The notes under the pieces: model-generated
Database searches by the model: none
The model's input: only the letters and a program-made list of their open reading frames with translations
What the model was told of the DNA's origin: nothing
Translations under genes and position numbers: made by a program
In this document: positions 28,888 to 37,123 of the stretch, in pieces
How positions within the stretch are numbered: the first letter of the stretch is position 1
How the letters are laid out: every line of letters begins with the position of its first letter
Assembly (NCBI RefSeq): GCF_016864555.1
Contig: NZ_CP044011.1
Span: 1,221,001 to 1,285,000 of the forward strand
Direction: 5' to 3'
DNA: 64,000 bases
Source: Sinorhizobium sp. BG8
Lineage (GTDB): Bacteria > Pseudomonadota > Alphaproteobacteria > Rhizobiales > Rhizobiaceae

Positions 28888-29301
28888 TCAGATCTTCCTG
28901 AAGCGGGCGATCGCGCCGCGCTCGATTGCCGCGCAGGTAAGCTTGTCGAGCCCAAGCCGATCGCGCAGCAGCTGGAGAAGGCGGATCTCCTCGTTCCGAA
29001 TGCGGTGATCCGCGGCGGCAATCTCGACCGCAAGTGCGTAGGCCGTATCGTGAAGCTCGGCCGGCAGCGCTTCCCGGATGACTTCGAGTGTGATGTCGAG
29101 ACCTTCCGCTCCGGCGATCAGCGCGCCGCATTCGCGTGAAAGAGGAATGAGCTTTTCCTCGTCGAAACCGTCAAAAATGGGCAGGAACCGGACGAGCCGC
29201 CCGATGCGCGCGAGCTCCTTGTCCGAGATCACCTTGTCCACCGCCGACATCATTACCATGACATAGACGAGTGCGTCCTGGTGGCCGAGTCTGTCGTTCA
29301 T
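28888..29301 (-). CDS. TerB-family tellurite-resistance-like protein
   Basis: 137-residue all-helical protein with TerB-type helices (YVMVMMSAVDKVISDKELAR; LHDTAYALAVEIAAADHRIR, EEIRLLQLLRDRLGLD). TerB-domain proteins bind metal or sit in stress systems, but the biochemical role of stand-alone members is not known. It is the last gene of a likely three-gene operon, after an S24 repressor and a nuclease-like protein, 42 bp from the latter. Confidence 0.85.
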   Translation of the reverse strand: MNDRLGHQDALVYVMVMMSAVDKVISDKELARIGRLVRFLPIFDGFDEEKLIPLSRECGALIAGAEGLDITLEVIREALPAELHDTAYALAVEIAAADHRIRNEEIRLLQLLRDRLGLDKLTCAAIERGAIARFRKI

Positions 29302-29343
29302 TTGTCGTTCCTATGCTTGATCTGTTGCTCTCGGGCCTTGACC

Positions 29344-30063
29344 TCAAAGTCCGTCGGAGCCGGCTGCACGCGGGTCGGGACCGTAGAGTCCAAGGCCCGC
29401 TTCCCGTGCCTGTTTCGCTGCCGTCTCGAATTCCGATCCCGGTACAGCTTCCGCCCAGCCGTTTTCGACGAGCCACAGCGAGAGGTCCTTGCCGGCGACG
29501 GTGCAGTGTGCCGTCGTGGTTCCGGTCCACTCGGCGGAAGCAAGTCCGCAGTCGAGCGTACGCCCGCGCAGATATTCCGCGAACTCGGTTCGCGCCATCT
29601 CCCCGCAGGGCCATGTGTCGCCGCCCGCGGTCGTGCATTGTTTGTCGAGGTCGACGGGAACGATGCCTTCGAGCTCCAGCGTGCGCTGCCCGAAGGCAAG
29701 CCTTCCGGCGCCAAGCACGGAGGGCAGGGAAAGAACGACGCCCGTCGTGCCTGTTTGCTGGGGCGCGCTTGTCGTTTCGCTTCCGGCTTCTGCGGTAAGG
29801 TCCGGCAGGGCCTCCTGCTGCACGCCTTGCTCCGTTGCCGCCTCTGGTGACGTCACGGCCGGGTCAATGGGAAAATCATCCTCTGCAACCGCTTCTCCGC
29901 TTTCTTCGGGCGAGGGCACGTCGAGTGTGAAGCTGCCTGCCGCACCTTCCTCGCGGCCGCGGATCGTGGCGGCGCCGGAAGCGAGTATGCCGACAGTCAT
30001 CGCCAGGCAGAGAACACCGCCGGCAGTCGTCTTGGCGAAGGAGGAAAAAGCGGTCTTTGCCAT
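29344..30063 (-). CDS. Thermonuclease (SNase)-family secreted protein
   Basis: 239 residues. Residues 13-32 form a signal/TM segment (TAGGVLCLAMTVGILASGAA), followed by an acidic Glu/Pro-rich linker, and an OB-fold SNase-like domain from about 110 on (LELEGIVPVDLDKQC, EMARTEFAEYLRGRTLDCGL, LSLWLVENGWAEAVP). The usual catalytic Arg/Asp/Glu set is not fully obvious, so it may bind rather than cut nucleic acid. Two cysteine pairs could form disulfides outside the cytoplasm. The start at 30063 lies 11 bp after the repressor gene, so they are co-transcribed. Confidence 0.8.
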   Translation of the reverse strand: MAKTAFSSFAKTTAGGVLCLAMTVGILASGAATIRGREEGAAGSFTLDVPSPEESGEAVAEDDFPIDPAVTSPEAATEQGVQQEALPDLTAEAGSETTSAPQQTGTTGVVLSLPSVLGAGRLAFGQRTLELEGIVPVDLDKQCTTAGGDTWPCGEMARTEFAEYLRGRTLDCGLASAEWTGTTTAHCTVAGKDLSLWLVENGWAEAVPGSEFETAAKQAREAGLGLYGPDPRAAGSDGL

Positions 30064-30074
30064 CGTGTCTCTGC

Positions 30075-30740
30075 CTACTGGCTCGCCCAGATGATCCGGG
30101 CGATCCACTCGATTTCGTCTATGTCGAAGCTGCGGTTCGGATGCTCGGGATTGAGCGAAAGGAGCTCGATGGCCCGCGGGCTCTGGCGGTGAAGGATCTT
30201 CGCCATGACCTCGCCCTCCTTGCTCTTGACCACCACGCGATCACCGCGCCTGACCTGTGCGCCGGGCTCCACGATCAGGACATCGCCGTCGCGATAGAGC
30301 GGCATCATGCTGTCGCCCTGGACCTCGAGCGCGTAGACACCCTGTTTCCGGCCGGGTGACGCAGGAAAGTCAACGACATCCCATCCCTGTCCGGCGGGAA
30401 AGCCGCCATCGTCGAAGAAGCCGCCGGCACCGGCCTGCGCGAAGCCGAGAAGCGGGATGGTTCCCGACTGCGGAGGGAACGCACCCTGGGGCAGACCAGC
30501 CACGCCGCGCTCCCGTGCCTGCAGGCCGATGAACTCGTCGATCGTTGCGCCCGTCGCGTCGAGAACCTTGGCGATGGATTCTGTCGATGGCCAGCGAAGC
30601 CGTCCGTCGGAGCCGAGGCGCTTGGACTTGTTGAAGGAGGTGGGATCGAGACCAGCCCTCCGTGCAAGGCCGGAGGGAGTAAGCCGATGGCGTTCGGCCA
30701 AGGCGTCGATCGCGGCCCAGATCCTGTCATGGGAAAACAT
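30075..30740 (-). CDS. S24-family (LexA/CI-like) transcriptional repressor
   Basis: 221 residues: N-terminal helix-turn-helix (IDALAERHRLTPSGLARRAG, DPTSFNKSKR) and a C-terminal peptidase S24 domain with catalytic S144 in QGDSMMPLYRDGD and K181 in VMAKILH; the 37-residue spacing equals that of E. coli LexA. An Ala-Gly pair lies near 103-106 (AQAGAGG), as at a self-cleavage site. It is therefore probably a RecA-responsive or stress-responsive repressor distinct from LexA. First gene of the operon with the SNase and TerB genes; it probably controls itself through repeats at the promoter. Confidence 0.88.
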   Translation of the reverse strand: MFSHDRIWAAIDALAERHRLTPSGLARRAGLDPTSFNKSKRLGSDGRLRWPSTESIAKVLDATGATIDEFIGLQARERGVAGLPQGAFPPQSGTIPLLGFAQAGAGGFFDDGGFPAGQGWDVVDFPASPGRKQGVYALEVQGDSMMPLYRDGDVLIVEPGAQVRRGDRVVVKSKEGEVMAKILHRQSPRAIELLSLNPEHPNRSFDIDEIEWIARIIWASQ

Positions 30741-30788
30741 CTTCGCACATCCTGCCAGCTCGACGGACCCGCGCAGCCGGATCCGGGT

Positions 30789-30825
30789 TAGCGAAAACAA
30801 TAGCGAATGGCATTTCGGGAGTAAA
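30789..30825 (-). promoter_or_regulatory. Candidate promoter and operator of the S24 repressor operon
   Basis: Minus strand: TTTACT (30825-30820), a 17-base spacer and TATTGT (30802-30797). The heptamer TAGCGAA (+ strand) occurs at 30789-30795 and again at 30801-30807, a 12-bp direct repeat overlapping the -10. A repressor bound there would block its own operon. Confidence 0.45.
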
Positions 30826-30857
30826 GCAAAAAGGAATATAATCCTGTCGCCTCGCGA

Positions 30858-31751
30858 TCACGTTTGTTCCCTGTTTCGCCGTGCGACGACACTTTCCCGC
30901 CAGATCGTGAATATACCGGCACCCACGACGATGACTGACCCCGCGATCATGTTGAGATTGAGGGTCTCGCCGAATATCACAACCGCGATGATCGCCGACA
31001 TTACGAGCTGGAGATAGGTAAGCGGTTGCACCGATGCGGCGTCGAGCAGGTCGTAGGCGCGGATCAGGCAGTAATGGCTGGCGATCCCGGTCATGCACAG
31101 CGCCAGCATCCAGATCCAGTCGACGGGGGCCAGTTGGGTCCAGTAGAAGGGGCCGACGAAAGTAATGGCGACCGCACCGGCAACACCGGTGTAGAAGAAA
31201 CTCGTGGTGGAAGAATCGTCCCGGTTCGCGAGACGGGTGCCGATGACATAGAGCGCAAACATCGCCGCACCCGAGAGTGGCAGCAGCAGGCTCGGCTCGA
31301 ACGAGCCTCTCTCCGGCTTGAGGATGAGGAGAACGCCGGCAAATCCGACGGCGATCGCCGTCCACCGTCTCCAACCGACGCGCTCTCCGAGCAACGGCAT
31401 CGACAGGAGCGCCACGAAGAGCGGGCCGGCCGACAGGATCGCCTGCGAATGGGCAAGCCCGACCGTGCTGAAGGAGGTGATCACGATGACGATCTGCACT
31501 GCAAGTCCCACGCCGCGCAGGATCTGTATGACGGGTCGCTTGGTGCGTACCGCCGCCCGCAGTCCGCCCTTGGAGCGGGTGGCCATGACTACGACGAAGG
31601 CGGCGAAGGCCCAGAAGCGGATCATCGAGATGAAAACCGGCGGATATGCACCGCCGAGATGCTTCGAAATGCCGTCCTGAATCGCGAAAATCGTTATCGC
31701 CAGGAGGGTGTAGACGTAGCCGTTCTTTCTGTCGTTCATGCCGCTGCGCAT
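30858..31751 (-). CDS. DMT-superfamily (EamA) transporter
   Basis: About 297 residues with ten hydrophobic helices in two EamA repeats (GYVYTLLAITIFAIQDGISK; LLLPLSGAAMFALYVIGTRL). It belongs to the drug/metabolite exporter superfamily; the substrate is unknown. The start at 31751 follows GCGGGG; MNDRKNGY at 31739 is an alternative. It faces the S24 repressor operon from upstream on the same strand, but the 117 bp gap with its own promoter suggests separate control. Confidence 0.85.
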   Translation of the reverse strand: MRSGMNDRKNGYVYTLLAITIFAIQDGISKHLGGAYPPVFISMIRFWAFAAFVVVMATRSKGGLRAAVRTKRPVIQILRGVGLAVQIVIVITSFSTVGLAHSQAILSAGPLFVALLSMPLLGERVGWRRWTAIAVGFAGVLLILKPERGSFEPSLLLPLSGAAMFALYVIGTRLANRDDSSTTSFFYTGVAGAVAITFVGPFYWTQLAPVDWIWMLALCMTGIASHYCLIRAYDLLDAASVQPLTYLQLVMSAIIAVVIFGETLNLNMIAGSVIVVGAGIFTIWRESVVARRNREQT

Positions 31752-31869
31752 ATACCCCGCAATGCTGCATTGCACGCGAAAACTTCGCCCGGGCAGCAGA
31801 TTAGCTGACCGTTGCAGGGTAGCGGCGTTGGCGGGACGAAACGGCGGCGGCCGTCACCTGGCCACGGGG

Positions 31870-32295
31870 TCAGCCGCGGCGATACTCCAGCACATCGATA
31901 CGCATGTTGATCGCATCGACGATCTGCGGATGGAGGCGCTTCTGGTTGACCGAGAGTTTGGAGATGCGGACGTCCCCGGTCTGGTCGATCGGCAGGAATT
32001 CGCAGCGCGCAATGTTCCGGCCCTCCGGCCCGAAGCTCATGATGCGCGTGTTGGCATCTGGGCTCTTGACGAGACGGACCTCGCCGGCATTGGAGGAGAG
32101 ACGCCGGACGGCGTAGACGCAGTAAGCCTCGCGGTAGATTTCGCCGAGGCTCGTCTTGCTCGCGGTGGTGGTGTCGCCGATCGGAAGCGGACGAGCGGAA
32201 AGGATCGTGAAGCCGCCGCTGACGGTGGCAATGGCTGCAAGAAGAAGGCCGGCGATGACTGGGGCCTTCACGAATCGAACGTATTGGCTGGGCAT
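31870..32295 (-). CDS. Hypothetical membrane-anchored or secreted protein
   Basis: 141 residues, family not recognised. A hydrophobic N-terminal segment (APVIAGLLLAAIATVSGGF) acts as signal or anchor; the rest is a small periplasmic domain with two cysteines (REAYCVYAVRRLS, NIARCEFLPIDQTGD). AGGAGAG precedes the ATG at a good distance. No operon partner is evident. Confidence 0.65.
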   Translation of the reverse strand: MPSQYVRFVKAPVIAGLLLAAIATVSGGFTILSARPLPIGDTTTASKTSLGEIYREAYCVYAVRRLSSNAGEVRLVKSPDANTRIMSFGPEGRNIARCEFLPIDQTGDVRISKLSVNQKRLHPQIVDAINMRIDVLEYRRG

Positions 32296-32448
32296 CTTTC
32301 TCTCCTGGCGCCGCAAAAACCCCGCGCTTGCCGAGCGTTTTCGCTAGCATTCCGTTTTTTTGTACTGTGGTGTTGTTCCCACTCCACGTTTCGTAATGCT
32401 TTCCTATTCGGTGCGTTTTGGTTTCATTTCGATAATCCTGACGAAAGA

Positions 32449-32483
32449 GGGAAAACCCGGACGTCCCCCGTCCGGGTTTTCCC
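32449..32483. terminator. Strong Rho-independent terminator after the His-rich gene
   Basis: A perfect 15-bp stem GGGAAAACCCGGACG / CGTCCGGGTTTTCCC with loop TCCCC. A second GC-rich hairpin (about 32486-32520) lies between it and the stop of the His-rich gene at 32545. The rest of the gap 32296-32544 shows nothing else. Confidence 0.75.
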
Positions 32484-32544
32484 CGCAATGCCCGCCAGGA
32501 GACCGGCTGGCGGCATTGCGACGGGAATGTCCTTCCGGAAAGCC

Positions 32545-32790
32545 TCACCCGCAGATGCGCACGCGCTTGATTACGAGGTTGCCCCAGGCGTCGTAGCGAC
32601 GGACCTTCTTCCAGAGGCAGGTGCTGTAGCTGTCGTAGATCTGGATGTATCCGCCGTGGTGATGGTGATGATGATGGTGGTGATGATGATGACCGCCGTG
32701 GCCGATGTAGATGCGGGCCGCCTGCGAGGGAGCGGCAAAGGATGTGGCTGCGGCGATGGCGACGACGGCGGACAGGATGATCTTGCGCAT
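32545..32790 (-). CDS. Small secreted polyhistidine protein
   Basis: 81 residues: a signal peptide (MRKIILSAVVAIAAATSFAA, cut after PSQA), then RIYIGHGG, a run of twelve histidines, GGYIQIYDSYSTCLWKKVRR and an end RVRICG with two cysteines in all. A run of this length should bind Ni, Zn, Co or Cu ions, so a periplasmic metal buffer is plausible. The His codons mix CAC and CAT, which argues against simple repeat slippage. Own terminator downstream. Confidence 0.75.
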   Translation of the reverse strand: MRKIILSAVVAIAAATSFAAPSQAARIYIGHGGHHHHHHHHHHHHGGYIQIYDSYSTCLWKKVRRYDAWGNLVIKRVRICG

Positions 32791-32945
32791 GGTGTTCTCC
32801 TCTGGGGCGTTTCGAGGATGGAGACGTCCATCCCATGTGCCTAATGTCCCATGAAAGGAGAGGCGCCGCTGTTTCGCGCGGAACAGGGGAGATGAGGGAT
32901 GGGGCGAGATCGCGTTCGCGCGATTGGGATGGTGGTCACGGAAAA

Positions 32946-33923
32946 ATGACGTCCGGGCGGGCGGCCGCCTCCCTTCCAAACGGACCGATGACGCGCTATC
33001 AGAGACGTGGCGCGAAACGTGCGCCGTCCTGGAACCTTCCCGTGCAAAAGACCGCAATCTCCGGCATCCTGCTGACGAGTTTCTCCTATTTCCTGTTCTC
33101 GCTCCAGGACGCATCGGTCAAGTGGCTGGTCGTGGCCCTGCCGGTCTGGCAGATTCTGTTCGTGCGCAGCGTCACCATCTTCGGCCTCTGTCTTGCGATC
33201 GGGCGCGGCGAGCTGGTGCGCAAGGCAGTGCGTTCCCCTGTTCTGAAGCCGATGTTTCTCCGAAATGTCCTTCTGCTCGCCGCATGGCTCTCCTACTACA
33301 ATGCCGCACGGGACCTGGGTCTCGCAGAATTGACGACACTCTACTACGCCTCGCCGATCGTCATGACGCTGCTGTCGGTGCCGGTTCTGCGCGAAGTGGT
33401 GCCGCTGAACCGCTGGGTGGCCGTGCTCACGGGGTTCGTCGGCGTCCTGATCGCCTGCAACATCTTCGGAACCGGCCTGTCGCTATCCTTCCCCGTCTAC
33501 CTGGCGCTTCAGGCCGCGGTGTTCTGGGCCGTGGCGACTGTGCTGTTGCGCAAGACCGCGCTTCAGGAGACGACCCTTGTTCAGATGACCATATCGAGCG
33601 GCTTCTTCATCGTGTTCACGGGAACGGTCGTTCCCTTTGCGTGGACGGAGGTGGCGCTCGGCGACCTCGCGCTCATGGCGGCGACAGGCGCTCTCGCCGG
33701 CATCGCCCAGTTCGCCCTGTTCGAAGGCATGCGCCGCGCGCCGGTCTCCATGCTCGCACCCTTTGAATACTCCTCGCTCGTCTGGGCCTTTGCGCTCGGC
33801 TTCCTCATCTGGGGAGACGTGCCCGCGGCGAACGTGTTCCTGGGAGCAGCCCTTATCTTCTCCGCTGGCATGATCATCATTGCCGCCGAGCGGTGGTCGC
33901 GCAGGCTTAACGCGAACGCCTGA
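32946..33923 (+). CDS. DMT-superfamily (EamA) transporter
   Basis: About 325 residues, ten TM helices in two EamA halves (ISGILLTSFSYFLFSLQDAS; LALQAAVFWAVATVLLRKTA). Substrate unknown. The start is uncertain: ATG at 32946 (weak GGAAAA before it) or 32988; the conserved fold begins only after either. It is divergent from the His-rich gene and only distantly similar to the other DMT transporter in this window. Confidence 0.85.
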   Translation: MTSGRAAASLPNGPMTRYQRRGAKRAPSWNLPVQKTAISGILLTSFSYFLFSLQDASVKWLVVALPVWQILFVRSVTIFGLCLAIGRGELVRKAVRSPVLKPMFLRNVLLLAAWLSYYNAARDLGLAELTTLYYASPIVMTLLSVPVLREVVPLNRWVAVLTGFVGVLIACNIFGTGLSLSFPVYLALQAAVFWAVATVLLRKTALQETTLVQMTISSGFFIVFTGTVVPFAWTEVALGDLALMAATGALAGIAQFALFEGMRRAPVSMLAPFEYSSLVWAFALGFLIWGDVPAANVFLGAALIFSAGMIIIAAERWSRRLNANA

Positions 33924-34133
33924 CGGGCGACGTGAGGCGAATGCGACGGCGTGTCTGATCCGATCGGCGCGTTGTTCCTTGGATCCGGGAGAAAATTCCC
34001 GACGGCCGACGTTCTTCCCGTCTCTTTTTGTGACGACGATGATACTCATAGTGCCGCCGGGTTGCAGATTCGGCCCCGCGCGGGGCCGCCGGGGCAGTGC
34101 TGCCGGCGCGCTTGCCGACGGGAAGGAATGCCT

Positions 34134-35630
34134 ATGCCGATATCGAACATCGCTTTCGTGCGGTCGACGCTGATCATGCTTTTCACCGGCGCGATCGCGC
34201 TGATCGGCATCGTCGCCATGTCGCTGTGGCTTTCGAATTCGGTGCAGACGTACTTCACCGATCTTGTCCAGATCCGCAGCGCGCGCAGTGCGGCTGCCGA
34301 CCTGCTCTCCGCGCTGCAGGACGCGGAAACCGGACAGCGTGGCTATGTAATCACCGGCGAAGAAGCCTATCTCCGCCCCTATGAGGACGCCCTCGCCGCC
34401 CTGGCGGAACGCCAGCGGGACTTTCAGCAGCAGGCTGCACCCTTTCCTCAATACGAACGTTCAATTCCGCAGCTCAATGCTCTGATCGCCGAAAAGGCAG
34501 CCGAACTGCGGGAGACCATCAACATGGTCGCATCCGGCAATACCGCGGGCGCCGTTCAGGTCGTGCGCAGTGACCGGGGGCGCACAACGATGGACGACAT
34601 CCGCAACAGGCTGGGTGCCATTATCGCCGATGCCGACGAGCAGTTGCGCATCCGCGTGGACGAGACCACCAGCGCCTCTCGCGCCCTCCAGTGGACGACA
34701 GTGATCGGAGCGATCGTTATCGTGGGTGTGCTGGGCGGCGCTGTCGCAGTGATCCTGCAACATGTGCGCGATCTGAACGCGGCGCGGCGCGAAGTCGAGT
34801 CGCTCAACAGCGGCCTCGAGCTGCGGGTGAACGAGCGGACCGAGGAACTCATCCGTGCCAATCAGGAAATCCAGCGCTTCGCCTACATCGTCACCCACGA
34901 TTTGCGCGCGCCGCTCGTCAACATCATGGGCTTCACCAGTGAGCTCGAGGAGTCGCTCAAGTCTATCCAGGCCTACGTGCTGGCCGACGAGAAGACGCCG
35001 TCCGAGGTCGATATCCTCGACGCCAGACGCGTCGCCACGGACGACCTTCCGGAGGCGATCGGCTTCATCCGTTCCTCGACGCGCAAGATGGACGCGCTGA
35101 TCAACGCCATCCTCAAGATCTCGCGCGACGGCCGCCGCGAATTGAAGATCGAGCGCGTAGAACTGAAACCGCTTCTCGATGCGGCCGCTGCGAGCATCAA
35201 TCATCAGGTCACCGAGGCCAATGGCGACGTCCATATCGCGGGCGACCTGCCTGCCATCGTCACGGATCGGTTGTCGCTGGAACAGGTTTTCGGAAACCTC
35301 TTCGACAACGCGGTCAAGTACCAGCACCCCGGACGTGCCCCGCGGATTTCGGTCCGCTCGCGGAACGAGGGGCGGTCCGGCATCGTTGTCGAATTCTCGG
35401 ACAACGGGCGTGGCATCGCGGCGGAAGACCATGAGCGCATATTCGAACTGTTCAGGCGCTCCGGCCAACAGGACATGCCCGGCGAGGGCATTGGCCTTGC
35501 TCATGTCCGGTCGATGGTGCGCAATCTGGGCGGGGACATATCGGTCCGATCGGAAGTTGGTGTCGGCACGACCTTTGTGATACGGCTGCCTCAGGACCTC
35601 GGCAAAGTGGTAAGGAGAATGCAGGCATGA
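34134..35630 (+). CDS. CHASE3-domain sensor histidine kinase
   Basis: 498 residues: TM1 at about 8-32 (STLIMLFTGAIALIGIVAMS), an extracytoplasmic CHASE3 domain (LQDAETGQRGYVITGEEAYL), TM2 at about 183-207, a coiled coil, HisKA with phospho-acceptor H255 (THDLRAPLVNIMGF) and an HATPase domain (N box FDNAVKYQHPG, G1 SDNGRGIAAEDHERIF, G2 GEGIGLAHVRSMV). The start at 34134 has GGAAGGA 6 bases upstream. It overlaps the receiver gene by 4 bp (ATGA); that protein is the likely partner. Confidence 0.92.
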   Translation: MPISNIAFVRSTLIMLFTGAIALIGIVAMSLWLSNSVQTYFTDLVQIRSARSAAADLLSALQDAETGQRGYVITGEEAYLRPYEDALAALAERQRDFQQQAAPFPQYERSIPQLNALIAEKAAELRETINMVASGNTAGAVQVVRSDRGRTTMDDIRNRLGAIIADADEQLRIRVDETTSASRALQWTTVIGAIVIVGVLGGAVAVILQHVRDLNAARREVESLNSGLELRVNERTEELIRANQEIQRFAYIVTHDLRAPLVNIMGFTSELEESLKSIQAYVLADEKTPSEVDILDARRVATDDLPEAIGFIRSSTRKMDALINAILKISRDGRRELKIERVELKPLLDAAAASINHQVTEANGDVHIAGDLPAIVTDRLSLEQVFGNLFDNAVKYQHPGRAPRISVRSRNEGRSGIVVEFSDNGRGIAAEDHERIFELFRRSGQQDMPGEGIGLAHVRSMVRNLGGDISVRSEVGVGTTFVIRLPQDLGKVVRRMQA

Positions 35631-36073
35631 ACGGTGCGGCAAAGGAAGTTACCATCGTCATGATCGAGGACGACGAAGGTCATGCGCGGCTGATCGAGAA
35701 GAACATACGTCGTGCAGGCGTCAACAATGAGGTCATGCCCTTCACCAATGGGACGGCGGCGCTGGATTATGTGCTGGGCAAGGACCGATCGGGCCTCGAC
35801 AGCAAGGGTCGCTTTCTCCTGATCCTGCTCGACCTCAACCTCCCCGACATGTCGGGGATCGATATCCTCGAGAGGATAAAGTCGAACACCCACACGAAGC
35901 GGCAGCCGATCGTCGTGCTGACCACCACCGACGATGAGCGCGAGATTCAGCGGTGCTACGATCTCGGCGCCAACGTCTACATCACCAAGCCGGTGGACTA
36001 TGAGAACTTTGCCCATGCGATCCGCCAGCTCGGGCTGTTCTTCTCCGTCATGCAGGTCCCAGAGTCCCACTAG
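35627..36073 (+). CDS. Single-domain response regulator (Rcp1-like)
   Basis: 148-residue stand-alone receiver: acidic pocket E14/D15/D16, phosphoacceptor D69 (LLDLNLPDMSG), TTTDD and YITKPVDYENF with the conserved Lys. No output domain, as in the Rcp1 family that pairs with phytochrome-like or CHASE3 kinases. It probably shuttles phosphate between the kinase upstream and the hybrid protein downstream, which starts directly after its stop codon. Confidence 0.9.
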   Translation: MNGAAKEVTIVMIEDDEGHARLIEKNIRRAGVNNEVMPFTNGTAALDYVLGKDRSGLDSKGRFLLILLDLNLPDMSGIDILERIKSNTHTKRQPIVVLTTTDDEREIQRCYDLGANVYITKPVDYENFAHAIRQLGLFFSVMQVPESH

Positions 36074-37117
36074 ATGACCGACAGAATTCGCGTTCTCTAC
36101 ATTGATGACGATCCCATTCTCGTGCGCCTTGCGGAAAAGGTGCTGGGACGCCTGGGTTACGATGTCGTCCATGCGGAGGATGCTGAAAGCGGCATGCGGC
36201 ACCTCGGCGAGAGCGAGTTCGATGCCGTCGTTCTCGACCATTTCCTGAAGACCGGGACGGGCCTCGATTTTCTGAAGGCGATGGAGAAGGCCCCGGAGGC
36301 GATGCCCGTGGTCTATGTGACCGGCTCGAGCGAGGCGCGCCTCGCGGTCGAGGCGTTGAAGGCGGGCGCGGCCGATTATGTGATCAAGACGGTGGGTGAG
36401 GAATTCCTGCCGCTGCTGGCTTCGGCACTCGGCCAGGCCCTTGAGAACGCGCAGCTGAAACGCGCCAAGGTGCAGGCGGAGCTGGAAGTCAGGCTTGCCA
36501 AGGAGCGCGCGGAATTGCTGCTCGCCGAAGTCAACCATCGCGTGGGAAACTCGTTGGCATTGGCCGCAGCGCTCATCCGCCTCCAGATGTCGACCGCCGA
36601 CGACGATCGGGTGAAGGATGCTCTTGCCGAGACCCAGGCCCGCATCACCGCGATAGCCGGCATACACCGCAGGCTCTACACCTCCGAAGACGTGCGCAGC
36701 GTCGACATGGGAGCCTATCTCTCGACCCTTCTGTCCGAACTTTCAGCCTCGATCGGCGGTGACAGTGGCAATCTCCAGGTCTTGCCGAATATCGCGCCGG
36801 TATCCGTTTCGACCGACCAGGCGGTGTCGATCGGCGTGATCGTCACCGAACTCGTCACCAACGCCCTCAAGTATGCCTATGGGCCTGCAGGAGGAGAGAT
36901 CCGCGTCGAGTTTTCCCGGGATGGCGAGCATGCCCTGCTTTCAGTCGAGGACGACGGGATCGGCTGGCGCGGCGAAGGCGCCGCGAAGGGCACGGGCCTC
37001 GGCGGAAAGATCATCGGAGCCATGGTCGCCAGCCTCGGGGCGACGCTCACCTATCCTGCGCGCGAAAGAGGAACCCGCGTCGAAATGCGCATCGCCACCG
37101 CCGCACCGTCTGCCTGA
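36074..37117 (+). CDS. Receiver plus HisKA_2/HWE-type histidine kinase
   Basis: 347 residues: receiver domain at 1-120 with phosphoacceptor D55 (FDAVVLDHFLKTGTG), then a dimerisation helix with H155 (EVNHRVGNSLALAAALIRLQ) of the HisKA_2 type, and an HATPase domain (VTELVTNALKYAYGP, EDDGIGW). No TM helix, so cytoplasmic. It is a response-regulator kinase: phosphorylation of the receiver may set kinase output. Kinases of this type often feed the PhyR general stress pathway in alphaproteobacteria; that link is inference. Confidence 0.9.
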   Translation: MTDRIRVLYIDDDPILVRLAEKVLGRLGYDVVHAEDAESGMRHLGESEFDAVVLDHFLKTGTGLDFLKAMEKAPEAMPVVYVTGSSEARLAVEALKAGAADYVIKTVGEEFLPLLASALGQALENAQLKRAKVQAELEVRLAKERAELLLAEVNHRVGNSLALAAALIRLQMSTADDDRVKDALAETQARITAIAGIHRRLYTSEDVRSVDMGAYLSTLLSELSASIGGDSGNLQVLPNIAPVSVSTDQAVSIGVIVTELVTNALKYAYGPAGGEIRVEFSRDGEHALLSVEDDGIGWRGEGAAKGTGLGGKIIGAMVASLGATLTYPARERGTRVEMRIATAAPSA

Positions 37118-37123
37118 TCCCGC

